64,000 nucleotides of DNA from Heterohyrax brucei (GCA_028571685.1 CM053162.1:70606351-70670350); one strand, 5' to 3'. Numbered from the stretch's first letter, positions 21,966 through 33,457 are shown. Numbers and translations are program-made. Notes: generated by a model not told the origin, from the sequence alone.

Positions 21966-22835
21966 TGTCTCAAAACAATACACTCCTGGGAGTCACTGGT
22001 TTTCTCTACTACTTCTCTATATTGTGGTTAAATTGATCTTTTGGGTGGAATCGCAGTCTTTGATTATTTTCCGCACGGCTCCCTCCCCTAACTCTCCGGG
22101 GGCTGTTAGCTGCACCCGTGCCTGTTTGAGTCTGTCCTCTAAAACACACACTTGGCTTGGCACACAGTCTCTGTTGGGCCAGCCACAAGTGGCAGGCAAT
22201 TATCTGCAAATTACTAACCCATTATCATCAGGCCGTTAGCAATTCACTGGCGAAGAGAGGAGAAACCGTAGGTGATGCTCAGGAAAGAAACAATTGTCCT
22301 CAGCTTCCAGACACCATCACAAGAGAAACTAAAAATACACTGGTACCCAGCCAGCATCATTCACCTTGATAAGTTACCTCATTCACTCTACGTGATTTTC
22401 AAACGATTTTCTAAGAAAATCAAATCTACCTTCAAAGGGCAAGATTCTGACATAACGTGGGTATACTAAAAAAATGCAATGAAAGTTCTGAAAGCATTTC
22501 AAAGTCAGACAGTCAAAATGAAAAGAAAAGAAGTCTGAGCAGGGATAGTGTGGCTGGAATAAATGCTAAGTCTTTCAAAGGCCCACACTAAAGTGCAACT
22601 TCACTTGAATACATATTTTCATTATATGCACGTTTATTAAAACCTGGTCATTTTGGTGTTCATCCCTCTCAGAACTCCCAACATTCTTTCAACAAATATT
22701 GCTTTTTGCCTGCATTAGAGTTGGCTTACATTGCAGTACAAAATTGAAATCTGAAGTGAGGTGTTCAGGTTACAGACTTGAAAATATGACTTAAACATAA
22801 ATCTTGTCCATCTGGAGGCAGGGAGTCACGACCCT
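21966..22835. other. Unassigned sequence
   Basis: The 118-codon plus-strand frame (21883-22239) begins in the MIR and has no domain, so I do not call it a gene. Confidence 0.35.
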
Positions 22836-24110
22836 TGGTTCCCTCTATCATGGTTCAGATCCATTTTATTTTATGGGTACAGTTGTTAATTCCTTTGGGT
22901 TACCTTAATATTTACCCCTGTTTTTCTAAGTTTAAATTGGTCTTTAGTTTCTTTGTATCACTTTGACCTCCTCTCCATATGAAAGATCTATGACTACATT
23001 TTTTAAGTACCTCTTTTCTGTTATAATGTTGTCATCCTTTAGATAAGGACATCTCCGTTTCTCTATTTTCAGTGTTTTACCTTTGATGTGTTTTTGTAAT
23101 TTCCCTGTCGGGGTTGCTATCCAGTTGCTCAGTTCTGTGTTCTAGTCTTGGATTGCTATCTGATACTATTGATTTTTCTAACTGGATATGAATAACATTG
23201 ATCTCCCTTTAGCATTTCTTGTCACTTTTGTTTGTTTTTCTTTTCAAATTTCTGTTTATCTGGAAATGTCCTAATTTCACCATCACATCTGAGAGACACT
23301 TTTGCTAGATATGTAATTCTTGGTGTTTCTTTTTTCCTTCAAGACTTCATATATGTTATCCCATTGCCTTCTTGGCTGCGTGGTTTCTGCTCAGTAGTTT
23401 AAGCTTAGTCTTACAGACTCTCCTTTCTAGATTGCCAAGTGCTGTTGAGTCGGTTACTTATTGTTTTTTTCTAATCAGTTTTAAAATTGTCTCCTTATTT
23501 GGTAAGTTTGATAATAATATATCTGGGTGTCTTTCTTTTGTAGTCTACCTTGTATAGAGTTCAGTGAGCATCTTGGATAGATATCTTCTCATATTTCATT
23601 ATATCAGGGAAGTTTTCTGTCAACAAATCTGTATTTTCTGTTATTTTCCCCTTTCTGGTATTCCAGTCACTCACAGATTATTCCTCTTGATACAGTCCCA
23701 CATAATTCTTAGTGTTTCTTCATTTTTTTAAATTCTTTTATCTGCTTTTTCCTCAGGTATGCTGATGTTGCATGCTTTATCTTCAGTCTCACTAATTCAG
23801 CCTTTAATTGCCTCAGTTCTGTTCCTTTGACTTTCTGTTGAGTTATCTGATTCTGAAATTTTATTACTAATCTTCTGGATTTCTACCTCCTGTCTTTGTA
23901 TGCTTTCTTGCAGCCTATTCAATTTGTCATTATGCTCTGTTGCATTTTGCCTAATATCCTTCCTGATCTCTTGAAGAGTTCTAAGTATTAGTCTTCTGTA
24001 TTCTACCTCTGATAATCCCAGGAAGTTCTCTTTGTCTGGACAATGTCTTGATTCTTTGTTCGGGGAATTTTCTGAAGCCATCATGGTCTACCTTTTTAAA
24101 TGATTTGATA
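22836..24110 (-). mobile_element. L1 ORF1-region remnant
   Basis: Read on the minus strand, 24084-23797 gives an open frame whose second half (QEIRKDIRQNATEHNDKLN, then repeated Q/E/K heptads) looks like the L1 ORF1 coiled coil. After stops and shifts, ETLRIMWDCIKRNNL (about 23735-23690) and DGEIRTFPDKQKF (about 23291-23249) match, in order, the RNA-binding and C-terminal motifs of L1 ORF1 proteins. Further left the resemblance fades. L1 ORF1 protein binds the element's RNA. This copy is broken by many stops. Confidence 0.6.
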
Positions 24111-25417
24111 TTGACTGTTGTCTCTGAGCCATCCATAAGTTGTTGTATTTATTTATTTTACGTCACCTATTGTGGGCTGGTCATGTGTGCTAGTTTGGTT
24201 ACTTGTGACTTTGAAGCTCTAACATCCCTCTCACCAGGTGATTAGAGCTGTTACTAGACATGTGAGCCTAGGAGCCCACTTTCATTTCTTGTATGGATAC
24301 AGTGCAGGTGTTCAGGTAGTCACTGACCAAGTGCGTGGTGTAGGCTCTCCCTGCTGTCCTAGATGGGCAGGGGTGAACAATGTATGCAAGAGTATCTGGC
24401 TCTAGGCATTGAGGAAGACGAGGCTGACAGCTGTCCCTTGAGTGTCTTTGAGGAAGACATTTCCCCTCATGCCTGTCCTGAATGAACTGTTCTGTCCTGA
24501 ATTTCTAGCACAGGGAAGTCAGTAGATTGTTTCCCCCCACTTACACCATTTGTTAAATTGTTCCATCTCTGAGTCTGGGAGAATGGCTCAGGGTACACAT
24601 TAGAAGTCCTACTTCGGGCTCAGGTAATGGCATCAGATTCCACAGCCAGGTGCAGTGCAAGGAAGGGAGGCTGAAGCACTGGGAAAAGAGACAGAGGTTT
24701 ATCTTTAAAGATAGTTTTATAACTGCCCAGGTAGTTTAGACACAAGCCACTCAGCTTTTGATGATTGAGTACCACTTTTCACTGTTTCTAGAGGTGCCAG
24801 TGTACTCTCTGCTCCATCTTTCCTGCTGAGAAAGATACCTCCTCCTTCCTTGAATGCCACTGTTCCATTCGCTTAACCAAAGGGTCAAGTCTGCCTCAAC
24901 CTACTCTCCCTTCCCAATGGTTCAATCCAATTTCTCAACTTTTCCTTTGATGTTCAGGGTTTCTAGAATGTCAGATATAATCAATTCATTTGTTCTTTGG
25001 AGTCTTTGTTGTTAGAGGGATCACAGGAAGTGCCTGAATACCCTGCCGTCTTGGACAACTGCTTCTCAGATACGTTTTCTGTGACACAGAAAAAAAATTA
25101 CTAAACAGTTATTTGTTTTTTGAGGTTCAGTCCATATATCCTCCATGGAACCTCAGGAACTTGGCAGAAAGTGTCAGATCATGAAAGGACGTTGATTATA
25201 ATGCCATTCAGCAGGAGCGATATTCACTCACAGATCAAAGTGGATATTGGATCCTCTGCTCCCTTCCCCCATCAGTGTGCACTGACCTTTCATTGTTGGT
25301 TGTGGAACTCTCTAAGAGGCTCTGGCAAGGCTGGAAGGTAGCAAAGAAACTAAAAGAGGGTCAAGGTAGCCGTTCTCTCACTATTTTACTGAAACAGCAG
25401 TTTTGACCATACAGATG
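24111..25417. other. Unassigned sequence, possibly L1 5' region
   Basis: If the remnant to the left is L1 on the minus strand, its 5' UTR would lie here. I see no diagnostic motif. Confidence 0.25.
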
Positions 25418-25935
25418 TTATCACAGATTGAATTATAGCCCCTCAAAGGTGTGCATAGGGATTGACTGGCTGATGATTCCCAGTATTGTGTGACTGTCCT
25501 CCATTTTGTGATTTTCCTATGCTGTAAATCCTAATCTCTGTCTGTGGTTCATAGACAGGTTTGTGTTAAAAGAGGATTAGCATGTGACTGCAACACCGTG
25601 ACTAAGATAGTTTCCATGAAATGTGGTTTGCACCACCTTTTACCCTTTTATCCTACAAGAGATAAAAGGAAAAGGAAGCAAGCAGAGAATTGGAGGCCTC
25701 ATACCATCAAGAAAACAGCACCAAGACCAGAGTTTGTCCTTCACACCTAAAGTTCCTGCACCAAGATGCTCCCTGCCCAACAGCTGATACAATACAAGGA
25801 CTTCCCCCAGGGGCAACACAGAGGGAAAGCCTTCCCCTACAGAGGCACTCTGAATTTGGACTTATAGCTTCCCGGACTGTTAAAGCTGTGCATTCACGGT
25901 GTTTCCAGTAGAGTAGCACCGGATGACTAAGGTAG
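25418..25935 (+). mobile_element. MaLR/MLT1-like solo LTR, afrotherian-type family
   Basis: The left end (ACAGATTGAATTATAGCCCC) and right end (GTAGAGTAGCACCGGATGACTAAGG) match the LTR at 45270 in order, including ATTCCCAGTATTGTGTGACTG, the CACCAAGATGCTCCC region and CTCTGAATTTGGACTTATAGC. There is no internal retroviral sequence next to it. Confidence 0.7.
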
Positions 25936-26105
25936 ATGTGAACTGGCTAAATATCACTCTGGCTTTCATGAAAGTGCAGAGAGAGAAACAAAACTCTTGC
26001 CCAGCTTGGTCCATGTGATGGAAGCAGAAAGAACAGAATGCAGCTGACCTTTCTCCTATGACTGGTAGTCCAAGATCTCTGAGGGTGAGTGCTAAAGTCA
26101 CTGGG

Positions 26106-26495
26106 TGAATGCTATGAACTGAATAGTGTCTTCCCAAAATACGTGTTGGAATCTCAGCCCCCACACCTGTGGATGTAATCTAATGTAATATAATCAAACA
26201 AATCAACTAACTGAGGGCATATTAGTTTAATGTAGATTCTAAACTTCATCACTTCTGAGTTACATAAAGAACAGCATAGACACACACACACATGGGAAGC
26301 CAGATGCTGTGTGAGGGTCATCTGTAAAACAAGGAACTGAGCAGCACCCAGGGCTACCGACACAGAAGTAATGAATAAGACCAAGATTGTGATTCGGACC
26401 TTTAGCCTCTAGAGCTGTCAGAAAATACATATCAGTTCATTAAAGCCACCCACTGATAGTCTTTCTATTACAGCAACACTAGGAAACTAAGACAG
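26106..26495 (+). mobile_element. MLT1-like solo LTR
   Basis: GCTATGAACTGAATAGTGTC at the left, TTCCCAAAATACGTGTTGG, TAAAGCCACCCACTGATAG and CAGCAACACTAGGAAACTAAG at the right are the landmarks of mammalian MLT1/MaLR LTRs. Confidence 0.7.
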
Positions 26496-27573
26496 TGAGC
26501 AGAGGTAAGGAGACAAGAAGCAGAGTGTATACGAGACCGAGACACGGGAGAGTCATCAGAACGGGGAAAAGTATGGTCCCGGCGACCTTCTTCCCACCAA
26601 AAACTCCTCCTGCTGTGTCTTTTCTTTCTGATACTCTCCGCATGACTGTACTCTGGGGACTGCGCAGAAATGAGGAACCCCCTCCAAACATTTCTGGCTG
26701 TGTAAGTCTTGCCTGCCAAAGGCATTAAGCTTCCCCCTGTTTAAATACTCTCCACTTGGTTACATGATGAGGTGAGGAGGAGGCAACTTTGCCTCTCTGC
26801 CCAGGCCTAATACTTTAAATTGCACCAAGGCCGTGCCAGGCAAAGGTGTGGTCCAATGGGTACAGCGGCACACCCATTCCTGGGGAAGGAAACTCCAGGG
26901 GTATGGGGTACGATCTAGAGTAAAGGATCATGATTTTGAAAACTTACTACTTCGGTTATTGTCTATAAATTTCCCCAGGAACTGAATAGATTAGGCAGCA
27001 CTGTGGGGTTTTAAGGACGTCATACTGGTGAAGAAATCCTAGCCCAGTCCCCAAAAGAAAAGGTCCATGATGCTTAATACCTGTAACAGTTCCCAGGCTC
27101 CAAAGTCATGTCCATAGAACGTGGGCTGGTAAAGCAACTCTCTGAAGAGTGGTCGTCCCTGCCTTCTCCTCAGTCATTGCCCAGGTGGCTAACAAATACG
27201 AGAAGACCCCCAAGCAAGAGAACCAGGGAACCAGCCTGGCCAAACAACAACCCCACCACTGGAAAAGCGGAGGATGTGGGCTAGAGACCATGAATGCCTC
27301 GTATGTTTTCACTTTTCCCCCCTTTTAAATAAAAGTCCTATTTTGGTTTCCCTGTTTCCACTCTACTGCTGAGTATTCAGTGTGTTGTGGTGGCTGCATT
27401 TTTCAGTTAGTCATAGGTTGACAGACTCTAAGAAGCCACACCCAGATGCCTGTCACCCCAGGGTCTTCATCTTGGAGGCTGATGTGCTACTGGGTATGAT
27501 TTGGGGTCTCCCTTTGAGGGGTGTGGTTGTAGTGCATACAGGATTTCACATGGGATCGTCGTGTTATACTGGA
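26496..27573. other. Unassigned sequence with an AATAAA-containing end
   Basis: No family recognised. TTTTAAATAAAAGTCC at about 27325 could be the polyadenylation part of an LTR, but I see no matching 5' end. Confidence 0.3.
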
Positions 27574-28075
27574 TGTTTTAGTTATCTAGTGCTGGTATGA
27601 CAGAAATCCAAGTAAATGTCTTTAACAAAGAAAAATTTGTTTTCTGTCACAGTCCAGTAGGCTACAAGACCAAATTCAGGGCACCAGTTCACGGGAAACA
27701 TTTCTTTGTTGGCTCTGGAGGAAGGTCCTTGTTGTCAGTCTTCCCCTGGACTAGGGGCTTGTGAGACACAGGGACTCCAGGGCCCAAAAGACACCCTTCT
27801 TCTCCTGGCATTGCTTTCTTGGAAACAAGAGGTCCACAACTCTCTACTTGCTTCTCTTTCCTTTATATCCCAAGAGATTGCCTTACGGCACAAAACTGCC
27901 TCACACACTGAGTCCTGCCCCACCAACACGACTGCCACTCATTCACTCTCATTACTATCATAGAAGCAGGATTGACAACATAAAGGAATATGACACAATA
28001 CCTGGAATCATGGCCTAGCCAAATTGCTACACACATTTTTGGGGGGATACAATTCAATCTATGACACTGATAATT
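27574..28075 (-). mobile_element. MaLR/MLT1-like solo LTR, same family as 25418 and 45270
   Basis: It starts GTTTTAGTTATCTAGTGCTGG and ends GGGATACAATTCAATCTATGACA, the reverse complement of that family's ends. Internal landmarks GAGGAAGGTCCTTGTTGTC, TCTTCCCCTGGACTAGGGGC and CTGGAATCATGGCCTAGCC agree. Confidence 0.8.
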
Positions 28076-28611
28076 CTGAAATTCTGAGCGTAAGAATAAA
28101 AGTCACTATAATACATGTCATGAGCTGCTATGAAGGTGATTATAAGAGATTACAATAGCTGCATTTTATCTGCCTAGCAAGCGTCCCTTCCTCTTTTTCT
28201 AACAAGAGTTCCTGCTCCTTTGGCAACCACAGTGGCCAGTGAGGTCAGGTCTGGCGGTCATGAGCCCCCTGGTCCTATGAAGTGATTAGTTGGAGGAGGT
28301 GGACATGGCCTAAGCAGACACCAGGAGAAACAGGCTTCCTCCTTCTGATCACAGCTTGGCTACCACAGCCAATGACCATATTCCTCATCACAGAGACGGC
28401 TAAGAGCTAGACAACGACAGCACTAGTATGCTAAGTCCCATTTTCAGACCCCAAGGCCCTAGGTACTGCTTTCCAACATTTTTGCCAGTTATCTCTGTCT
28501 CTACACAAATATATACATAGAGATAGATGAGTATACATCTATATATACTTGCATATTTGTTTTTAGATATTTCTATGCACTTACAAATTATGTAATTATA
28601 TACAGACTAGG
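28076..28611. other. Unassigned sequence
   Basis: TA-rich from 28500 to 28600. No family recognised. Confidence 0.35.
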
Positions 28612-28682
28612 GGTTGTTTCATTCTGTTGTACAAAGGGTTGCTGTAAGTCTGAACTGACTTGACAGCACTTAACAATGGCAA
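28612..28682 (+). repeat. AfroSINE or RTE tail fragment
   Basis: TTCTGTTGTACAAAGGGTTGC and GTCTGAACTGACTTGACAGC then CACTTAACAATGGCAAC. The TTGTACA and ACTTAACAA wording fits the RTE 3' end slightly better than the SINE. Confidence 0.55.
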
Positions 28683-28744
28683 CACAATTACATTACTAAA
28701 TATCTATGAAGGTATTTAGAACTATAGATGGAAGGTTATATATG

Positions 28745-29267
28745 AGGACTGCCAATTAAGTTCATGAATTCATTGTAGAAAAAGAGCCGCATACCTCATT
28801 GTTGAATATCACTATGATCACCTTCAAAGTCCTCCCCCTAGGAAGCTGTGCACTGTTACAAGCACCCAGTCCACCCTTCAAAGCAATTTTGGAGCTCTTT
28901 TTCCAGAATGGCCTTCAGAGCTGTCGTCATATTACCCTTGATGTCCTGAATGTCATCAAAATATGTTCCTTTCAATATTTTTTTTATCTTTGGGTAAAGA
29001 AAAAAGTCATCGGCGGCCAGCTCAGGTTAGTAGGAGGGTGTTCTGATACAGTTATTTGTTTACTAGCTAAAGGCTCTCCCACAGACAACTCTACGGCGCC
29101 ATTCCAGAAAAAGCTCCAAAACTGCTTTGAAGGTTTGAACTAGGTGCAGGCATCAATGCGCAGCTTCCCAAGGGGAAGACTTCAAAGGTGGCTGTAGTGA
29201 TGTTCAGCAATGAGGTATGCAGCATTTAGAACAATTAAGTTCACAGACTTGTCATACCATGTATATA
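28745..29267. mobile_element. Composite mariner-derived element, copy B (inverted 3' ends)
   Basis: It has the same build as copy A. The left part (28748-29085) is the mariner 3' region in minus orientation, starting with a terminal repeat GCCAATTAAGTTCATGAATTC. At about 29095 it switches to the same 3' region in plus orientation (CCATTCCAGAAAAAGCTCC through CAGCAATGAGGTATGC) and ends in GAACAATTAAGTTCACAGAC. The switch point follows ACAGACAAC, as in copy A. Copy B lacks most of the 5'-terminal-repeat-like segment that copy A has at the join. It cannot encode transposase. Confidence 0.75.
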
Positions 29268-29367
29268 AGAGTTCAGTTTCCTTCACTTGCAACCGAAAGG
29301 GGGAGGGGAATACCACATAAAATAACCCTGAATCCTTAATTAGCAATCTCTGTTTCTGCTAGGTGCT

Positions 29368-29482
29368 GGAAGCAGGCAGTCAAGTCTTTCACCCACAGAG
29401 CGCTGGGTGATTAGTTGGTTTCCAATCACCAAGCTTTTGGTTAGCAGCCAAGCACTGAACAATTTAGTCTCTGGGCTCCTTA
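29368..29482 (-). repeat. AfroSINE 5' part
   Basis: AAGCAGGCAGTCAAGTCTTTC, AATCACCAAGCTTTTGGTTAGC and GGGCTCC head, reverse orientation. Confidence 0.6.
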
Positions 29483-29552
29483 TAGCTATCAACAGAATGG
29501 TCAGAGAGACCCATACAAACGTGCAGTTCCCTATAGTAAGTATTCAATAGCC

Positions 29553-29612
29553 AAGCCAAGTGCCATCGAGTCAGACCCGACTCATGGCGACCCTAGGGGC
29601 CAGGGTAGTATT
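29553..29612 (-). repeat. AfroSINE tail fragment, CACTTGGC subtype
   Basis: GCCAAGTGCCATCGAGTCAG then CGACTCATGGCGACCC: reverse complement of the CACTTGGC-tail subtype. Confidence 0.7.
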
Positions 29613-29699
29613 AAACTTGCTATTATATTTATAGAAGTCATATACCCAGACTTCCCTGATAGTAAAGTTGCTCCAGTGAATATGATGTAGTTCTTCTGT

Positions 29700-29862
29700 G
29701 CCTTCAAGTTGTTTTCAACTCATAGTGACCCCAAGCGGCAGAAACAGAGTAAGACTGATCCATAGTTTTCTTGTCTGTAACCTTCCTCCCAATTCTGTCA
29801 GTGGATGATTGGCCAGATCTGAACCCATTTCTGATGCTTCCGAAAGCTGTGTACCTTGCCCA
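29700..29862 (-). repeat. AfroSINE long form, diverged
   Basis: GTTGTTTTCAACTCATAGTG, GAGTAAGACTGATCCATAG and TCTGATGCTTCCGAAAGC roughly follow the long form, with a poorly kept right half. Confidence 0.45.
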
Positions 29863-29867
29863 TTGGT

Positions 29868-30010
29868 CACTGTTGTCAGTTGTTATCAAATTAGCTCCAG
29901 CTCACGGTGGCTGTACACATAACAGAGCCCAGTGTTGCATGACCTGCACCACCGTATGACCACTGGCATGGCTGCGCCCATTGTCGCACCGTCATGCGAG
30001 TCCAGCTCCT
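29868..30010 (-). mobile_element. RTE 3'-end fragment
   Basis: CTGTTGTCAGTTGTTATCAAATTAGC, ACATAACAGAGCCCAGTGTTGC and TGCGCCCATTGTCGCACC follow the RTE 3' end order seen at 40425 and 39440, in minus orientation. Confidence 0.6.
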
Positions 30011-30035
30011 TGTGCTGATTTTCCAGTTTACCAAA

Positions 30036-30185
30036 CAAAAACCCGTTGTCATCCAGTCAATCCCCCCTCAGAGTGACCCTGTGAGACACAATCCCATGGG
30101 GTTGCCAAGATAGTAATCTTCACAGAAGCAGATGGCTACAGCTTTTTCCCAAGGAAAAGCTGGTGGGTTAGTTACCATGTAGAAA
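30036..30185 (-). repeat. AfroSINE long form, 3' part
   Basis: GTTGTCATCCAGTCAATCCC, CTGTGAGACACAATCCCATGG and AGCTGGTGGGTTAG follow the long form. Confidence 0.55.
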
Positions 30186-30251
30186 TTCCAGCCTTTGTGC
30201 AGCATGACTCATATCAGCTGATAAACGAGAGGCCACGGTGCAAAAGAGTAA

Positions 30252-30413
30252 AACAAAAAACCTGTTTCTGTTGAGTAGGTCCCGACGCATGGCGACCCTC
30301 TAGGTCAAAGTAGAATTCATCTATCGAGTTTTCAAGGAACACCTGGTAGATTTGAACTGCCAACCTTTTGGTTAGCAGCCGTAGCCGCTAACCATTCTCC
30401 CACCAAGGTTTCT
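30252..30413 (-). repeat. AfroSINE, full length
   Basis: A-rich left edge (TAAAACAAAAAACCTG), GACGCATGGCGACCC tail, GATTTGAACTGCCAACC B-box region, head ending CCACCAAGGTTTC. Confidence 0.9.
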
Positions 30414-30689
30414 GGGAGAGTGTAAAGGTGCTTTTATTTCATTGCACAGGGAAGGGAGCTGCTGACGCTACTGCCGCCGGGAGTGCTTCAGGATGGAAAG
30501 GGGAAAAATGGTTCCTTTTAAGGAGTTCACATGTAGGGCATTCCTACAAGTTACACCGTTCTTAACACACACTGCAGGCACCAGGATTTTCACAGACAAG
30601 CCAAGCAAAGGGTCTGCAATTCTGACATAGATTGCCAAGCCAGCCAAGCAATGGAATTTGCAATGGCAAGGTCCCCCAAGCCAGCTGCC

Positions 30690-30786
30690 ATGGAATTTTC
30701 TGCAACCTGGGGACCTCTGTATGAGGTTCAAACCACGGACCTTTCTGTCAGCAGCCAAGAGCTAAACCTCTGTACCGCCAGGGCAC
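30690..30786 (-). repeat. AfroSINE 5' fragment
   Basis: GTTCAAACCACGGACCTTTC, AGCAGCCAAGAGCTAAACC and ACCGCCAGGGC are the reverse complement of the SINE head. Confidence 0.55.
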
Positions 30787-30984
30787 CAAACATACCACAC
30801 CACATTTCCTCTGTGCAGACTGGGATCCCATTTTACAAACAAGAAGCAAAGGCCATCGAACTACCTAGACAGGAAATAGCGAGAATGCTAACACCATGCG
30901 AAGAAGGCAACAAATGTCGCTAACAGCACATGCAGATGCTATTGAACCTGAACCAGTTTCGCCACGTGTGCTTTCATTAAAGAT

Positions 30985-31028
30985 ACAGTAAAATCAGTCG
31001 GATCTGATTCGACGGCACTTGGCTTCGC
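30985..31028 (+). repeat. AfroSINE tail fragment, CACTTGGC subtype
   Basis: CAGTCGGATCTGATTCGACGG then CACTTGGC. Only the tail is left. Confidence 0.7.
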
Positions 31029-32713
31029 TTAAAATAATTTAAAAGAAGCAGCAGCAGCAAAGGCCAACCTATTGGACCTGGCGTTTTAGAAATAGTGAGT
31101 TCTGGAGAGAGCAAGGCCGAGGGGCCAGGAGGAACACAGAGCAGGAGGAGCGCACACAGCCCGGAATAACGGGCATCCTACCGCTGTGCTGCTTGCCGGT
31201 CCTCTCAGTACAGAGGCACCCCAGGAAAGAGTGCCGATGCCAGAAGGGGGCTTTTCCTATACATCAAGGAAGAGCTCCTGAGGGTGTGAGTGGCAGGACA
31301 GGCTGGCACAGCCTCCAGTGAAGGAAACAACCTGGGGACAAATGCCTGCCGTTGTTAGCTGAGCACTTAGTGATGCTGAAGGCTGCTCAGGCCTGGAGGA
31401 CCACCCAGCAGGCAGCCAGCGATGCCACTGATCATCTGCTGAGTGGCCTCTGGCTGTAAAGCAAAGGCAGACTGGAGGAGGGGCTGGGGAGCAAGGCCTT
31501 TTCTGGTCCATTCACAGCAGGTGCAGCACCCAAGTCTGTCAGAAAGAGGCGCCTTTCGCTCTGGTGGGCTGCAAATTCTTCTTTGCTACTGGCTCTCCTG
31601 AGAAGAGTGTGTTTACTACCAGGGTCAGCCCCAAGTAAGGAGGTCTCACCTTTCTCCTGAACAATGTCCCGAGTGTTATTAAGGCTCTTGGCATCTCTGC
31701 TAATCTTGCTCTTGCAAATAAGCTGCACTTGGGCTCTTTCTTCCTAATGAAAAGTGTCAGCAGCGACATGCTGGCTTCATTTTGCCCAAGGGTTCTGCTC
31801 TTTCTAGGAAACAGAAAGCTGACCTTTTTCTCTCTGCAGCTTGGAGACATGTTTATTTTGCAGCTGACACAAAGGAACCCTTTGTGACATTTTTGCTGGA
31901 GGACAAGTTTCTAGCTCCAAGCAGCTTATTAGTCATCTCCTTTGGAGCCTTTGTACCGAATTTGTAGGAAGGGAAGGAAAACAAAGATTCAATAAGCCGA
32001 GTTCAGAAAATACCACCAACTTGGAAATCAGAAAGGATGGGAACCGCCAGGCTCCTGTTAAGGGTAGGGAGCGCAGGCTGGCAGGTCAGGGGACCACAGC
32101 CTCTGATGTCAGAGCAGAGCCCCAACAAACAAGTGGCTTTGATGAGCGTTGATGACAGATCCTGTGGCCTCCACTTCAAGATGGCACCTGGAAAGCAGTT
32201 CCTCTAGGCTCTTGCAAACTTTGCATGGGAAAGAGCAGTGAAAGAAACTCGAAAGGACGCAGCCCACCAAAAAGTCAATGGAGTGGGCAGGCAGTTCTCA
32301 AAATCTTGGAGGAATTTTAATTAATCCCAAGGCAGTTGACACATAATTAATATTTAAAACAAAGCAAATGAATTTCATGGTGAAAGAACTATCAGTCTGT
32401 TTAAAATTCAACATAAGAGTTTTATTCCAGTGAACAAAAGTTTCTCCAAATGGGAGGAATCCAACCAAGTGCTCAAAGGAGCTACAGGGTGACAGAAGTT
32501 AACAGAGGCCCGCGCTGCCACACGAGGTAGGGGCATAGCTGGGGTGTTTCTGATGGATTAATATTTACAACGTTGCAGGTGGCAGTGTCTTGGTTGGCTA
32601 TCTTCGCAGGGGTTGACCTTCTTTGCAAGGGTGACTCTAGGTCACAGGATTTTTCCTGACCAAAAGTTTTAAGAAGCAATTTTAAACTACAGCTACAGGG
32701 TGCTGTAAAGGGA
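31029..32713. other. Unassigned, single-copy-looking sequence
   Basis: About 1.7 kb without a repeat I recognise, the longest such stretch after 49660-51427. Minus-strand frames at 31432-31728 and 31539-31850 (98 and 103 codons) overlap in different frames and contain no known domain. AGCAGCAGCAGC at 31048 is a trivial repeat. A conserved non-coding element here could not be excluded from sequence alone. Confidence 0.4.
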
Positions 32714-32870
32714 ACAGGGAGAAGCTTGGTGGCACAGGGATTAAGATCTCAGCTGCTAATCCAAAGATCAGCAGTTTGAGTAGACTAATATTCCTTGGAA
32801 AAACCCTATGGGGGTTCTATGGGGTTCTACTCTGTCCTACAGGGTTGTTGTGAGTCAGAATTGTAACAAG
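32714..32870 (+). repeat. AfroSINE, full length with small duplication
   Basis: AAGCTTGGTGGCACAGGGATTAAG head, AGCAGTTTGAGTAGAC, then GGGGGTTCTATGGGGTTCTA, a local duplication of the TCTATGGGG segment, and GAGTCAGAATTG tail. Confidence 0.85.
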
Positions 32871-33457
32871 TAAAGGGGCTGCCTAGATGCGTCTTCAGAG
32901 AGTCAGTCAACCACCAAAGTCACCTGTTTCCTGGCACTTTGGGTCATCTAGACACCCGAGGCCTCACTTCTGAGGTCAGCGAGGTGGAAATGATCGCTGA
33001 CAAATGGTCAGGAGAGCAATGGCGGGCCTGGAGCTGTGTCACGCTGGGGAAGGCCCAGGTGTTCTGGAAGAAGGAAACAGGCACAGGTGACAGTGCTAAG
33101 CATCTTTATGCTCAAGGGAGGAAGAAGGATTTGATGCAGAAAAGTGACAGGCATGTCTCCATTTCACAGCAGGTTATCGTATCCATAAGCGCTTCTCTCA
33201 GAAACTTAACCAGAGTTTGTTCCCTGTAACGAATACTGGTCTCTTCACCTGGACCATTTCTAGCCAGAAGCTCATCGCCCTGGAACTTCTGGACATGTAG
33301 AATAAGGTGGAGGGGAGGAAATGGCATCTTTTTGCAGAACTGCTCCTGTCTAGGTCACAGACGTCAGGGCCCCTCCTTACAGAAATGACAGATCTGCAGG
33401 GGTCCCCTGAAACCAAAGGGTCAGCTGGGTTTATGCTTTAGTTCAATGCCTTAAAAG
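32871..33457. other. Unassigned sequence
   Basis: The 96-codon plus-strand frame 32939-33229 has no known domain and is mirrored by minus-strand frames. Confidence 0.35.

Noticed and set aside
27320..27345. AATAAA as a gene polyadenylation site
   Set aside because: No upstream coding exon or transcript evidence. An LTR origin is as likely.
25418..28075. One provirus bounded by two LTRs
   Set aside because: The LTRs point in opposite directions and no gag, pol or env sequence lies between them.
31539..31850. Minus-strand frame of 103 codons as a possible exon
   Set aside because: It overlaps another minus-strand frame of similar length in a different phase, and nothing in either is recognisable.
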